Assembly: GCA_900541965.1 (NCBI GenBank)
Contig: UQLN01000006.1
Coordinates: 59,712 to 123,711, forward strand
DNA: 64,000 bases
Direction: 5' to 3'
DNA from: an uncultured Parabacteroides sp.
Lineage (GTDB): Bacteria > Bacteroidota > Bacteroidia > Bacteroidales > Tannerellaceae
The notes under the pieces are model-generated. The model had not been told where the DNA came from. It was given only the letters and a program-made list of their open reading frames with translations, and did no database searches. Made by a program: the position numbers and the translations under genes. The number at the start of each line of letters is the position of its first letter. Positions within the stretch are counted from its first letter, which is position 1. This document shows, piece after piece, positions 51,656-60,260 of the stretch.

Positions 51656-54655
51656 TTAGAATGTTACTTTCAGATTGATACCATAGCTGCGAGTTGCGGG
51701 CAAACCAAAGGTTTCAAAACCCTGCCAAGCGTTGTCAGTAGATACAGACATATCCGGGTCATGAGGTGAATCCTTATAAAGGAAGAATAAGTTACGTGCA
51801 ATAAATGATAAACTCAGGTTTTTGGAAGCTCCGATCAGATTGCGGAATGTATATCCGACAGACAGTTCACGCAGACGGAAGTTTGTTGCTGAATAAACAT
51901 ATTGTCCACCTGCCTTGTCCTTGCCTGCTACAGCTTCATAATATTTCTGTGCGTCAACAATTACACCGTTACCTACATCTACACCACCGTTATCACGTGC
52001 ATCGGCTGTTTCTTTTGTTACACCATAGCTGTCCAGATAGCTCTGTGTCATACCGATTGTATTACCACCAATCTTGCCATCAAATAAGAAGTATAAAGTG
52101 AAATCTTTATAAGTGAATGTATTGCCCCAGCCTAACTGCCAGTTTGAGTTTACATTACCTAAATATTCTTCGTCACCTAAAACCGGAGCGCCTTTTTCTA
52201 TTGCTAAGGAACCATCGGCGTTACGTTTTACATCCTTACCGTAGATATCTCCAAATGAACCGCCTTCTTTCAGCATAAAACGGAAACCGGCACCACTACC
52301 GATCTGTACACCATCTTTCAAACGGGCATCCAGTTCTTTGATCTTGTTATCATTGTAAGAGATATTGAATTCAGTCTTCCAACTCCAGTCTTTAGCAAAA
52401 TCAAAGCGGTAACTTGCTGAAGCCTCAAATCCTTGGTTCTGAATATTACCAGCATTGATATAATAGCTTTCATAACCTGAACCTAACGGAGCATCGATTG
52501 TAAAGTATTGGTTTTTATTGTTTGTCTTATAATAAGTAACGTCAAAATTCAAACGATTGTTGAACATTGCCAAATCCAACCCGAATTCCATAGAATGCAT
52601 CTTTTCCGGTTTCATTTCGGTAAACGGAGCTTTTGTATTCGGTTCCAATTGGCCCAAGTTAAATCCATCCATCGGATAAGTGATATATGCAGGAACGTCG
52701 TTACCTACGATAGAATAAGAACCACGGATTTTTAACAGGTTAATTTTTTCTGTCATCGGAATCATTTCGTTTAACAAAGCCGTCAAACCGAAAGAAGGAT
52801 AGAAATAAGAGAAGTTCTGGGTATAAGCTAAGGCGGAAGCCCAGTCATTACGTCCGGTAATATCCAGGTAAATCATATTGTTGAAACCAAACTGAACGGT
52901 CCCAAATACTGAGTTCAGTCGTTTTTTAGGATTGTCGGTTTTTTGGTTTCCATTGCCGGCGATGTTTTCGGGAACGAAGAAGTTCGGTAATACCAAACCT
53001 AATTTATCACTGTCGAGAATCAGATTTTCGACTTTGGTATCCATAAAGCTGGAACCTAAAGATGCATTTAATTCCCATTTTTCATTCCATGTTTTGTTGA
53101 AGTTAACCATTACGTCACCATAGAACTGTTGTGCTTCGAAACGTTCCTGGCGATAACGGCCATTACCATTAGGCGCCCAGGTTTCAACGGTGGTTGCATG
53201 CCATTTACGTTCGAATTTATCGAATGTATTATCGATGCTTAAACGTCCCTGAATATTCAGATAATCTGTTATTTTCAGTTTGGCTGTAGCAGAAGCCATG
53301 ATACGGTTACGTTTTTCAGTTGCTTTGATGCGGTTCAGTACCCAGTATGGGTTTGCTGTAAAGTCATCCAGAGTCGTATACCAGTTTTGAGCCATTAAGT
53401 TACGACCTGCATTGTAGACTTCGTAATTATCTTTATAATATTTCCAGTCGCCATTTACAGGGAATGTGTAAGCTCCTGTCAACGGGTTAATATAAGTACC
53501 ACCGTGAGGACGGTTATTTGCTTTTTGAGTGATATATGACAAAGATGCATCGATAGTCAGGCGTTCTTTGAATAATTTGAATGATTCGCGTGCTGTCATG
53601 TTATGGCGTTGAAAATCATTCGTTGGCATCATGCCTACGGCAGATGTGTTTGCATAAGACAAGAAGCTCTGTACTTTTTCAGTACCACCATTGATGGTAA
53701 CAGAGTTGATGTAAGTAGAGCCGGTACGGTAAAAATCATTCAGGCGTTTTTTTGCTTCTTTGTCGTTGTTGTTAACTCTTTCACCCCAACTTTTAGCACT
53801 TAGCTGGTCGCCGGTTAGAATTGCTCCATAGCGTCCTTGCAATTTGGGTGCTGTCAGCGGAGTTTCTAATGTGATATTGGAAGAAAAATCTACACGAGCT
53901 GCTCCTTCTCTACCTTTCTTTGTTGTAATCATGATAACGCCATTTGCCGCCATACTACCATACAACGCAGCTGCAGAAGCACCTTTCAGCACATTCATAC
54001 TGGCAATGTCGTCCGGGTTCAGATTGGAAAGTGCATCACCACCGTCACGTCCTTCGTATTCGCCGGCAAGCTGTGTTGTTTTCGGGTTGTTCATAGGAAC
54101 ACCATCTATAACAATAAGCGGTTGGTTGTTTCCATAAGCAGATTTGTTACCACGGAGAACAATTTTGGAAGAACCTCCAGCTCCCGTTGCATTTGGAGTA
54201 ATAACCAAACCTGCTGCCTTACCTTGCAAAGCATTAATCATATTTGCGTCTTTTGCACGGGTAAGCTCTTGGTTACCTACTTGTTGGGTCGCATAAGTCA
54301 ACGATTTTGCTTTACGTTGGATACCCATAGCTGTTACTACGACTTCTTCGATTTTCTTTGTATCGGAAGACATGTCTACGTTAATTACGGTACGACCATC
54401 CAGTGGCTCTTCTATTGTAGTCATACCCAAAAAAGAAAATTGCAGGATAGCGTTGTTGCCTACTTCCAGTTCGTATTTACCGTCTAAGTCGGTAACTGTA
54501 CCATTGGTAGTTCCTTTTTCAACAACATTACAGCCAATTAATGGCATGTTGGCATCTTTATCCATTACGACGCCGTTCACTTTCTTTTGTGCCCATAGCA
54601 CATTTGTACATGTTCCTATACATAACAGTACAAACAGTAATAAACTCTTTTTCAT
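51656..54655 (-). CDS. SusC/RagA-family TonB-dependent outer membrane transporter (copy 1)
   Basis: This TonB-linked outer membrane transporter has 999 residues when started at the ATG at 54655 (a 15-codon longer frame exists, but the signal peptide begins MKKSLLLFVLLCIG). After signal cleavage near AQ comes a carboxypeptidase-regulatory-like domain (KKVNGVVMDKDANMPLIGC...DLDGKYELEV), the TonB-box-like EEVVVTAMG (about 103-111), the plug with LRGNKSAYGNNQPLIVIDGVPM, and a 22-strand barrel ending in RSYGINLKVTF. There is no STN domain, so it is not an anti-sigma signalling SusC. The promoter lies inside an inverted-repeat-bounded segment. Confidence 0.95.
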   Translation of the reverse strand: MKKSLLLFVLLCIGTCTNVLWAQKKVNGVVMDKDANMPLIGCNVVEKGTTNGTVTDLDGKYELEVGNNAILQFSFLGMTTIEEPLDGRTVINVDMSSDTKKIEEVVVTAMGIQRKAKSLTYATQQVGNQELTRAKDANMINALQGKAAGLVITPNATGAGGSSKIVLRGNKSAYGNNQPLIVIDGVPMNNPKTTQLAGEYEGRDGGDALSNLNPDDIASMNVLKGASAAALYGSMAANGVIMITTKKGREGAARVDFSSNITLETPLTAPKLQGRYGAILTGDQLSAKSWGERVNNNDKEAKKRLNDFYRTGSTYINSVTINGGTEKVQSFLSYANTSAVGMMPTNDFQRHNMTARESFKLFKERLTIDASLSYITQKANNRPHGGTYINPLTGAYTFPVNGDWKYYKDNYEVYNAGRNLMAQNWYTTLDDFTANPYWVLNRIKATEKRNRIMASATAKLKITDYLNIQGRLSIDNTFDKFERKWHATTVETWAPNGNGRYRQERFEAQQFYGDVMVNFNKTWNEKWELNASLGSSFMDTKVENLILDSDKLGLVLPNFFVPENIAGNGNQKTDNPKKRLNSVFGTVQFGFNNMIYLDITGRNDWASALAYTQNFSYFYPSFGLTALLNEMIPMTEKINLLKIRGSYSIVGNDVPAYITYPMDGFNLGQLEPNTKAPFTEMKPEKMHSMEFGLDLAMFNNRLNFDVTYYKTNNKNQYFTIDAPLGSGYESYYINAGNIQNQGFEASASYRFDFAKDWSWKTEFNISYNDNKIKELDARLKDGVQIGSGAGFRFMLKEGGSFGDIYGKDVKRNADGSLAIEKGAPVLGDEEYLGNVNSNWQLGWGNTFTYKDFTLYFLFDGKIGGNTIGMTQSYLDSYGVTKETADARDNGGVDVGNGVIVDAQKYYEAVAGKDKAGGQYVYSATNFRLRELSVGYTFRNLIGASKNLSLSFIARNLFFLYKDSPHDPDMSVSTDNAWQGFETFGLPATRSYGINLKVTF

Positions 54656-54749
54656 GAATTTAGATTGTTTAGGCAAATTAATAAATTTAAAACAGTTCAT
54701 ATTTAACTTAGAGTCGATTTTGTAAAAATTAAATAATACGTTTGACGTT

Positions 54750-54942
54750 GTCTTACTAGAACTATGTCCGTTCTTTATCCATTATTCGGCAAATGTATAC
54801 AAAATAGATATAAAAGCAAGTAAAAATGTTAATAAAATAGTCTATTAATTCTGTTTTTCAGGTGTTATCGTTAACACTTTATAATGCTATATTCTATTTT
54901 CTATATATAACAGTAGTTAATATGATTTAGTTCTAGTAAGAC
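54750..54942. other. Putative invertible promoter segment upstream of susC1
   Basis: GTCTTACTAGAACTA (54750-54764) and its exact reverse complement TAGTTCTAGTAAGAC (54928-54942) bracket 163 bases of very AT-rich DNA. The only consensus promoter in the segment points at susC1. Inversion between the repeats would turn that promoter away from susC1. The size, arms and placement match invertible promoters known in Bacteroidales upstream of SusC and capsule genes. No recombinase gene is in the window, so it would act from elsewhere. Confidence 0.7.
54790..54819 (-). promoter_or_regulatory. susC1 promoter, inside the putative invertible segment
   Basis: On the minus strand TTG (54819-54817) is followed after exactly 19 bases by TACATTTG (54797-54790), a perfect TAnnTTTG box. 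It directs transcription across the left repeat arm toward the susC1 ATG, giving a leader of about 130 bases. This is the best promoter match in the SusC/SusD region. Confidence 0.8.
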
Positions 54943-54981
54943 TTATATATTTATTTTGTGTTCTTTTGTTTGGTTATTTTA

Positions 54982-55059
54982 AAAGTCTGTAAGTGCTTGA
55001 TACAATAGACGTTTTCCTTGATTATTTTTTTACTAATTTATTGTTTTATCTCTTTTTTC
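54982..55059. repeat. Conserved upstream element, copy 1
   Basis: AAAGTCTGTAAG...TTGATACAATAGA...GTTTTC...CTAATTTATT and a final TTTTTTCCT recur in the same order at 60162-60231. It lies about 330 bases upstream of susC1; the second copy is about 285 bases upstream of susC2. It marks the outer edge of the duplicated unit and contains no reading frame of note. Confidence 0.65.
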
Positions 55060-55100
55060 CTGGTTATGAGGTACAGACATCGGTTTTCTTTATAAAATAG

Positions 55101-55143
55101 TTCAGGTATGGATTCCACGAGTTTCGTGGAATCCATACCTGAA
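55101..55143 (-). terminator. Perfect 20-bp hairpin after the second SusD gene
   Basis: TTCAGGTATGGATTCCACGA (55101-55120) and its exact reverse complement (55124-55143) form a 20-bp stem with a 3-base loop, 25 bases after the SusD stop. On the minus strand a short A/T-rich tail with few T follows, so rho-independent stopping is plausible but not certain. It insulates susC1 from the upstream pair. Confidence 0.85.
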
Positions 55144-55168
55144 AAGATATTATATGAAATTCTGATTG

Positions 55169-56863
55169 TTAGAAATTGCCACCAGCAATATCCCACCACA
55201 AACGCGTAGCTTCGTTATCCGGACCGTTTAGATAAGCTTTTGCTTTTTCAACTTCTGCCGCATTGGAGTTGCGGTCATTACGAGGGAAACGAAGACGTTT
55301 TACAAAATCACCGTCGGCAATGCCACCGTCAACATTCGCACTGTAATTTGTTTTGACCGGGAATAATTTGGGATAACCTGTCCGGCGGAATTCACTCCAT
55401 GCTTCCTGCCCTTCCGGGAACATGGCTATCCATTTCTGGTTAATAATTTTATGCAGTTTATCTTCATTGGAAGCACTTTCGTCCCATTTTACAGTTGCTT
55501 TGTCAAGTCCTGAAATATTATTTTCCGGATTGAACGGGTCTTTGCAGTCTGTGGCAACTCCAGTTGCGTTGTTAATATAATTGGTATATTTATCTGTAGA
55601 AATACCATATTCATCAAATGAAACTTTAATACCGTCTTCATAAAATTGTTGGGCGCTACCTCCCATATTCCAACCTCTTAAAGCTCCTTCTGCCCGCAAG
55701 AAGTATACTTCCGCAACTTTCATCCAGGGTAATGCATTGGATATGCTGTTATTACCGACTTGGTTCGTGTATTTGTTCTCACTCGGCATATTGATGGTCG
55801 AGTACATTTGATAATTCGTTTTATCAGGGATGATAATGCCTTGGCGAATACCTATATAGTTGCCTATGTTATTAGTTACATTTCCATTTTTGTCTTTAAT
55901 ATCCTGTGGTGTATCTTTGTCTTTAAACCATCCAATCGGTCTTACATAGATTTGTAAACGAGGGTCTTTGTATCCATCCAGTAAACTAACCAAAGAAGCA
56001 CCAATACGAATATCTCCATATGCGTAATTAATTTCATTCAACGGATTTTGTAATGTAGCATCTGTTACCTCTACGTTTTTATTTCCGGCTATCAGTACGC
56101 CATATTTATGGTTAACGGCAGCTTCTGCTGTCTCTTTTGCTAATTGTGGTTCGACTTTTGAAATACGCATTGCCAGGCGCAGACGTAAAGAGTTCGCAAA
56201 ACGTATCCATTGTACATGATCGGCACCGCATACAATGTCGAATTTGGACAAACGTGTCGGGTCAGCGGAACCTGCTTCTACAAAGGCTGTCAGGTTGTTT
56301 ACGCTTTCTTCCAGTTCTTTCAGGAATGTTTTATAAATAGTCGCCAAGTCATCATAAGGAACGCTTGTTCCACCTTGCATCGCCTTTGTATAAGGTATCG
56401 GACCGTAAGTATCGGCAACACGGTGCATGGCTTCCACCCGGATAATTTTGGCAATAGATGTAAAGTCCGCCTCTTTGGTTGATTCCAGAATAATACTGAT
56501 AGGTTTCATTACATATAATTCTCCAACTTTGAATGCCATCTCGTTCCAGCCTTCATTCATATTGTAAGTCGAATTATTGAAGTTGCCGCCAAACGGAGTT
56601 GGGTTTGCCATGTAACCGGAGTATAGGTCGGCATTTAAATTTTGTTGCAACTGGAATTCAAAATTTCTATTTTGGTAGTTCAGATAGATGGAAGTGATAG
56701 GCTGGGAAAAACGAGCTTCCAGTGATACTTCTTCCGATTTAATCCCATTCGGATTGGTATTGATTGATTCAAAATTACCGGTACAAGAGATTGCTCCTGT
56801 TAGTAACGTCATGACTCCAACATATAATGTTGTTTTTCTTGGGTTAAATATATTTTTCTTCAT
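55169..56863 (-). CDS. SusD/RagB-family outer membrane lipoprotein (copy 2)
   Basis: This 564-residue close paralog of copy 1 has the same SusD-like_2 architecture. Its lipobox is LLTGAISC followed by TGNFES, with one acidic residue fewer next to the Cys. The two copies run collinear almost without gaps. Differences concentrate in two patches: around residues 300-330 (GWFKDKDTPQDIKDKNGNVTNN against GWFVEKNATQDIKDKNGKATNN) and around 395-440 (the SFDEYGISTDKYTNYINN region). These are candidates for ligand-contacting surface. It begins 14 bases after the susC2 stop. Confidence 0.93.
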   Translation of the reverse strand: MKKNIFNPRKTTLYVGVMTLLTGAISCTGNFESINTNPNGIKSEEVSLEARFSQPITSIYLNYQNRNFEFQLQQNLNADLYSGYMANPTPFGGNFNNSTYNMNEGWNEMAFKVGELYVMKPISIILESTKEADFTSIAKIIRVEAMHRVADTYGPIPYTKAMQGGTSVPYDDLATIYKTFLKELEESVNNLTAFVEAGSADPTRLSKFDIVCGADHVQWIRFANSLRLRLAMRISKVEPQLAKETAEAAVNHKYGVLIAGNKNVEVTDATLQNPLNEINYAYGDIRIGASLVSLLDGYKDPRLQIYVRPIGWFKDKDTPQDIKDKNGNVTNNIGNYIGIRQGIIIPDKTNYQMYSTINMPSENKYTNQVGNNSISNALPWMKVAEVYFLRAEGALRGWNMGGSAQQFYEDGIKVSFDEYGISTDKYTNYINNATGVATDCKDPFNPENNISGLDKATVKWDESASNEDKLHKIINQKWIAMFPEGQEAWSEFRRTGYPKLFPVKTNYSANVDGGIADGDFVKRLRFPRNDRNSNAAEVEKAKAYLNGPDNEATRLWWDIAGGNF

Positions 56864-56877
56864 GATTGGCTAATTTG

Positions 56878-59877
56878 TTAAAAGGTTACTTTCAGATTGA
56901 TTCCATAGCTTCGGGAGGCAGGCAAGCCGAACGTTTCAAATCCCTGCCAGGCATTGTCTGTAGATACAGACATATCCGGGTCGTGTGGAGAATCTTTATA
57001 AAGGAAGAATAAGTTGCGGGCAATAAATGCCAGGCTAAGATTTTTGGATGCCCCTATTAAATTGCGGAAAGTATATCCGAGAGACAGTTCACGCATGCGG
57101 AAGTTTGTCGCAGAATAAACATATTGTCCACCTGCTTTGTCTTTACCTGCCACAGCTTCATAATATTTCTGGGCATCAATAATTACACCATTGCCAACAT
57201 CTACACCACCGTTGTCACGAGCATCGGCTGTTGTTTTTGTTACGCCGTAGCTATCCAGATAACTTTGTGTCATACCGACAGTGTGGCCTCCTATTTTGCC
57301 GTCGAACAAGAAATATAAAGAGAAATCTTTATAAGTGAAAGTGTTTCCCCATCCTAATTGCCACTTGGAGTTTACGTTGCCTAAGTATTGTTCATCTCCT
57401 AATACAGGTGCGCCTTTTTCAATTACCATGGAACCATCGTCATTACGTTTTACATCTTTGCCATAGATGTCACCAAATGAACCGTCTTCTTTCAGCATAA
57501 ACCGAAAACCGGCTCCACTGCCGATTTGTACGCCGTCTTTCAGGCGTTCGTCCAATTCCTTGATCTTATTATTATTATAAGATGCATTGAAATCGGTTTT
57601 CCAGCTCCAGTCCTTGGCAAAGTCGAACCGGTAACTAGCAGAGGTTTCAAATCCCTGATTTTGTATATTTCCGGCATTGATATAATAGCTTTCATAGCCG
57701 GAGCCTGGAGGTGCATCGATCGTAAAGTATTGATTCTTGTTGTTTGTCTTGTAATATGTAAAATCGAAATTGAACCGGTTGTTGAACATTGCCAAATCCA
57801 GGCCGAATTCCATAGAATGCATCTTTTCCGGTTTCATTTCGGTAAACGGGGCTTTTGTGTTCGGTTCCAACTGACCGAAATTAAATCCGTCCATCGGATA
57901 AGTTATATAAGCGGGAACATCATTGCCTACAATAGAATAAGAACCGCGGACTTTAAGCAGGTTAATTTTCTCTGTCATCGGAATCATCTCATTTAATAGG
58001 CCTGTTAAACCGAAAGACGGATAGAAATAGGAAACGTTCCGCGTATAAGCCAAGGCCGAAGACCAATCATTACGCCCGGTGATATCCAGATAAATCATAT
58101 TGTTATAACCAAACTGCACCGTTCCGAATACGGAATTCAGGCGCTTTCTCGGGTTGTCGGTTTTTTGATTGCCATTACCTGTAATATTTTCAGGAACGAA
58201 AAAGTTAGGAAGTATCAAACCATATTTATCACTGTCTAAGAGTTGGTTTTCAACTTTGGTATCCATAAAACTGGAGCCTAAAGATGCGTTTAACTCCCAT
58301 TTTTCATCCCATGTTTTGTTGAAATTAATCATTACATCCCCATAAAATTGTTGTGCTTCGAAACGTTCTTGGCGATAACGTCCATTGCCTCCGGGTGCCC
58401 ACGTCTCGACAGTTGTGGCATGCCATTTGCGTTCAAATTTATCGAATGTATTATCCAGGCTTAGGCGTCCCTGGATATTCAGATAATCCGTTATTTTCAG
58501 TTTGGCTGTTGCTGATGCCATGATGCGATTCCGTTTTTCTGTTGCTTTAATCCGATTTAAAGCCCAATAGGGATTGACCGTGAAGTCGTCTAATGCAGTG
58601 TACCAGTTTTGCCCCATGAGATTGCGCCCTGCATTATAAACCTCATAGTTATTTTTATAATAACCCCAGTCGCCATTTACAGGAAATGTATAAGCACCGG
58701 TCAATGGATTCGAATAAGTACCGCCACCGGGACGATTCGTCGCTTTCTGTGTAATATAGGACAGGGAAGCATCGATTGTCAGGCGCTCTTTGAATAATTT
58801 GAATGATTCGCGTGCAGTCATATTATGACGTTCGAAATCATTTGTCGGCATCATGCCTATGGCTGTTGTATTAGCATAGGATAAGAAACTTTGTACTTTT
58901 TCCGTACCTCCATTAATAGTAACAGAGTTGATATAGGTGGAGCCGGTACGGAAGAAATCATTCAGGCGTTTTTTTGCATCTTTGTCAGTATTGTTTATTC
59001 GTTCTCCCCAGCTCTTGGCATTTAGCTGCTCGCCGGATTGGATGGCTCCGTAACGTCCTTGTAGCTGCGGTGCTGTCAGCGGAGTTTCTATTGTGATATT
59101 TGAAGAGAAATCCACACGAGCTGCTCCTTCTCTACCTTTCTTGGTTGTAATCATAATAACCCCGTTTGCAGCCATACTACCATATAGAGCGGCAGCAGAA
59201 GCTCCTTTCAGTACGTTCATACTGGAAATATCGTCAGGGTTCAGGTTGGAAAGAGCATCGCCACCGTCACGTCCTTCATATTCGCCGGTAAGTTGTGTCG
59301 TTTTCGGGTTGTTCATAGGGACACCATCGATTACGATAAGCGGTTGGTTGTTTCCATAAGCTGATTTATTACCGCGAAGAACAATTTTTGAAGAACCTCC
59401 GGCACCGGTAGCATTAGGAGTAATAACTAAACCTGCTGTTTTCCCTTGCAAAGAATTAATCATATTGGCATCTTTGGCACGGGTCAGTTCCTGGTTCCCG
59501 ACTTGTTGGGTTGCGTAAGTTAACGATTTTGCCTTGCGCTGAATACCCATGGCAGTAACTACGACTTCTTCGATTTTCTGTGTATCGGAAGACATATCTA
59601 CGTTGATTACTGTGTGGCCGTTTACCGGTTCTTCTTTCGTTGTCATGCCTAAGTAAGAAAATTGCAGGGTTGCATTTTCTCCTACTTCCAGTTCATACTT
59701 ACCATCTAAATCGGTAACAGTTCCGTTTGTTGTCCCTTTTTCAACAACGTTGCAGCCAATTAACGGCATATTGACATCTTTGTCCATTACGATGCCATTC
59801 ACTTTTTTTTGTGCCCATAGCACATTTGTACATGTCGCGAGACATATCAGTACAAACAGTAATAAACTCTTTCTCAT
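56878..59877 (-). CDS. SusC/RagA-family TonB-dependent outer membrane transporter (copy 2)
   Basis: This transporter also has 999 residues from the ATG at 59877 (signal MRKSLLLFVLICLATCTNVLWAQ), the same length as copy 1 and collinear with it. The carboxypeptidase-regulatory-like domain, TonB-box-like EEVVVTAMG, plug and barrel are all intact, ending in RSYGINLKVTF, so it is a functional paralog, not a relic. Many differences are synonymous, which points to an old duplication kept by selection. Its start lies 384 bases from the divergent dgt gene. Its promoter is weaker than that of copy 1 and is not flanked by an inverted repeat that I can find. Confidence 0.95.
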   Translation of the reverse strand: MRKSLLLFVLICLATCTNVLWAQKKVNGIVMDKDVNMPLIGCNVVEKGTTNGTVTDLDGKYELEVGENATLQFSYLGMTTKEEPVNGHTVINVDMSSDTQKIEEVVVTAMGIQRKAKSLTYATQQVGNQELTRAKDANMINSLQGKTAGLVITPNATGAGGSSKIVLRGNKSAYGNNQPLIVIDGVPMNNPKTTQLTGEYEGRDGGDALSNLNPDDISSMNVLKGASAAALYGSMAANGVIMITTKKGREGAARVDFSSNITIETPLTAPQLQGRYGAIQSGEQLNAKSWGERINNTDKDAKKRLNDFFRTGSTYINSVTINGGTEKVQSFLSYANTTAIGMMPTNDFERHNMTARESFKLFKERLTIDASLSYITQKATNRPGGGTYSNPLTGAYTFPVNGDWGYYKNNYEVYNAGRNLMGQNWYTALDDFTVNPYWALNRIKATEKRNRIMASATAKLKITDYLNIQGRLSLDNTFDKFERKWHATTVETWAPGGNGRYRQERFEAQQFYGDVMINFNKTWDEKWELNASLGSSFMDTKVENQLLDSDKYGLILPNFFVPENITGNGNQKTDNPRKRLNSVFGTVQFGYNNMIYLDITGRNDWSSALAYTRNVSYFYPSFGLTGLLNEMIPMTEKINLLKVRGSYSIVGNDVPAYITYPMDGFNFGQLEPNTKAPFTEMKPEKMHSMEFGLDLAMFNNRFNFDFTYYKTNNKNQYFTIDAPPGSGYESYYINAGNIQNQGFETSASYRFDFAKDWSWKTDFNASYNNNKIKELDERLKDGVQIGSGAGFRFMLKEDGSFGDIYGKDVKRNDDGSMVIEKGAPVLGDEQYLGNVNSKWQLGWGNTFTYKDFSLYFLFDGKIGGHTVGMTQSYLDSYGVTKTTADARDNGGVDVGNGVIIDAQKYYEAVAGKDKAGGQYVYSATNFRMRELSLGYTFRNLIGASKNLSLAFIARNLFFLYKDSPHDPDMSVSTDNAWQGFETFGLPASRSYGINLKVTF

Positions 59878-60009
59878 GAATTTAGATTTTTTAGACAAAA
59901 CAGGAACTGTCTTATGGTCCATATTCTGCTTAAAGTTAAGTTCTTAGGTGTTAAATAATATATTTAGGGTATGAGGTGTTAAAAACAATGTATATTGTGG
60001 TTTCTACAG

Positions 60010-60039
60010 TAAAAGTACAATGAGAAGATGAAAGTGGAA
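60010..60039 (-). promoter_or_regulatory. Candidate susC2 promoter
   Basis: On the minus strand TTC (60039-60037) is followed after 19 bases by TACTTTTA (60017-60010); each half has one mismatch to TTG and TAnnTTTG. The -7 box starts 140 bases from the susC2 ATG, against 142 for the susC1 promoter, so the two are probably homologous. Confidence 0.45.
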
Positions 60040-60161
60040 TGTTCTTTTATTTTCATAATATGGTTGTTTTCATTTTAAAGGGTGTAATTATGCTCTTTAA
60101 TTGTAACAATTGTTAATGCGTTTTGGTTCTGATAAAGCACATGTTTTTTTTTAAAAGTCGT

Positions 60162-60231
60162 AAAGTCTGTAAGCATTTGATACAATAGAAGTTTTCTTCG
60201 GTTATTTTCTTTCCCTAATTTATTTTTTCCT
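60162..60231. repeat. Conserved upstream element, copy 2
   Basis: Matches 54982-55059 in order and spacing. It lies between susC2 and dgt and reaches to within 30 bases of the dgt start, so part of it may also be dgt upstream sequence. The dgt-side box TACATTCG (60231-60238, one mismatch to TAnnTTTG) begins at its end. Confidence 0.6.
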
Positions 60232-60260
60232 ACATTCGCATATAATATAATGTATAAGCT

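Noticed and set aside
59878..60260. A second invertible promoter upstream of susC2
   Set aside because: I searched for a reverse-complement partner to GTCTTATGG and neighbouring strings and found none; only a small palindrome AACAATTGTT is present.
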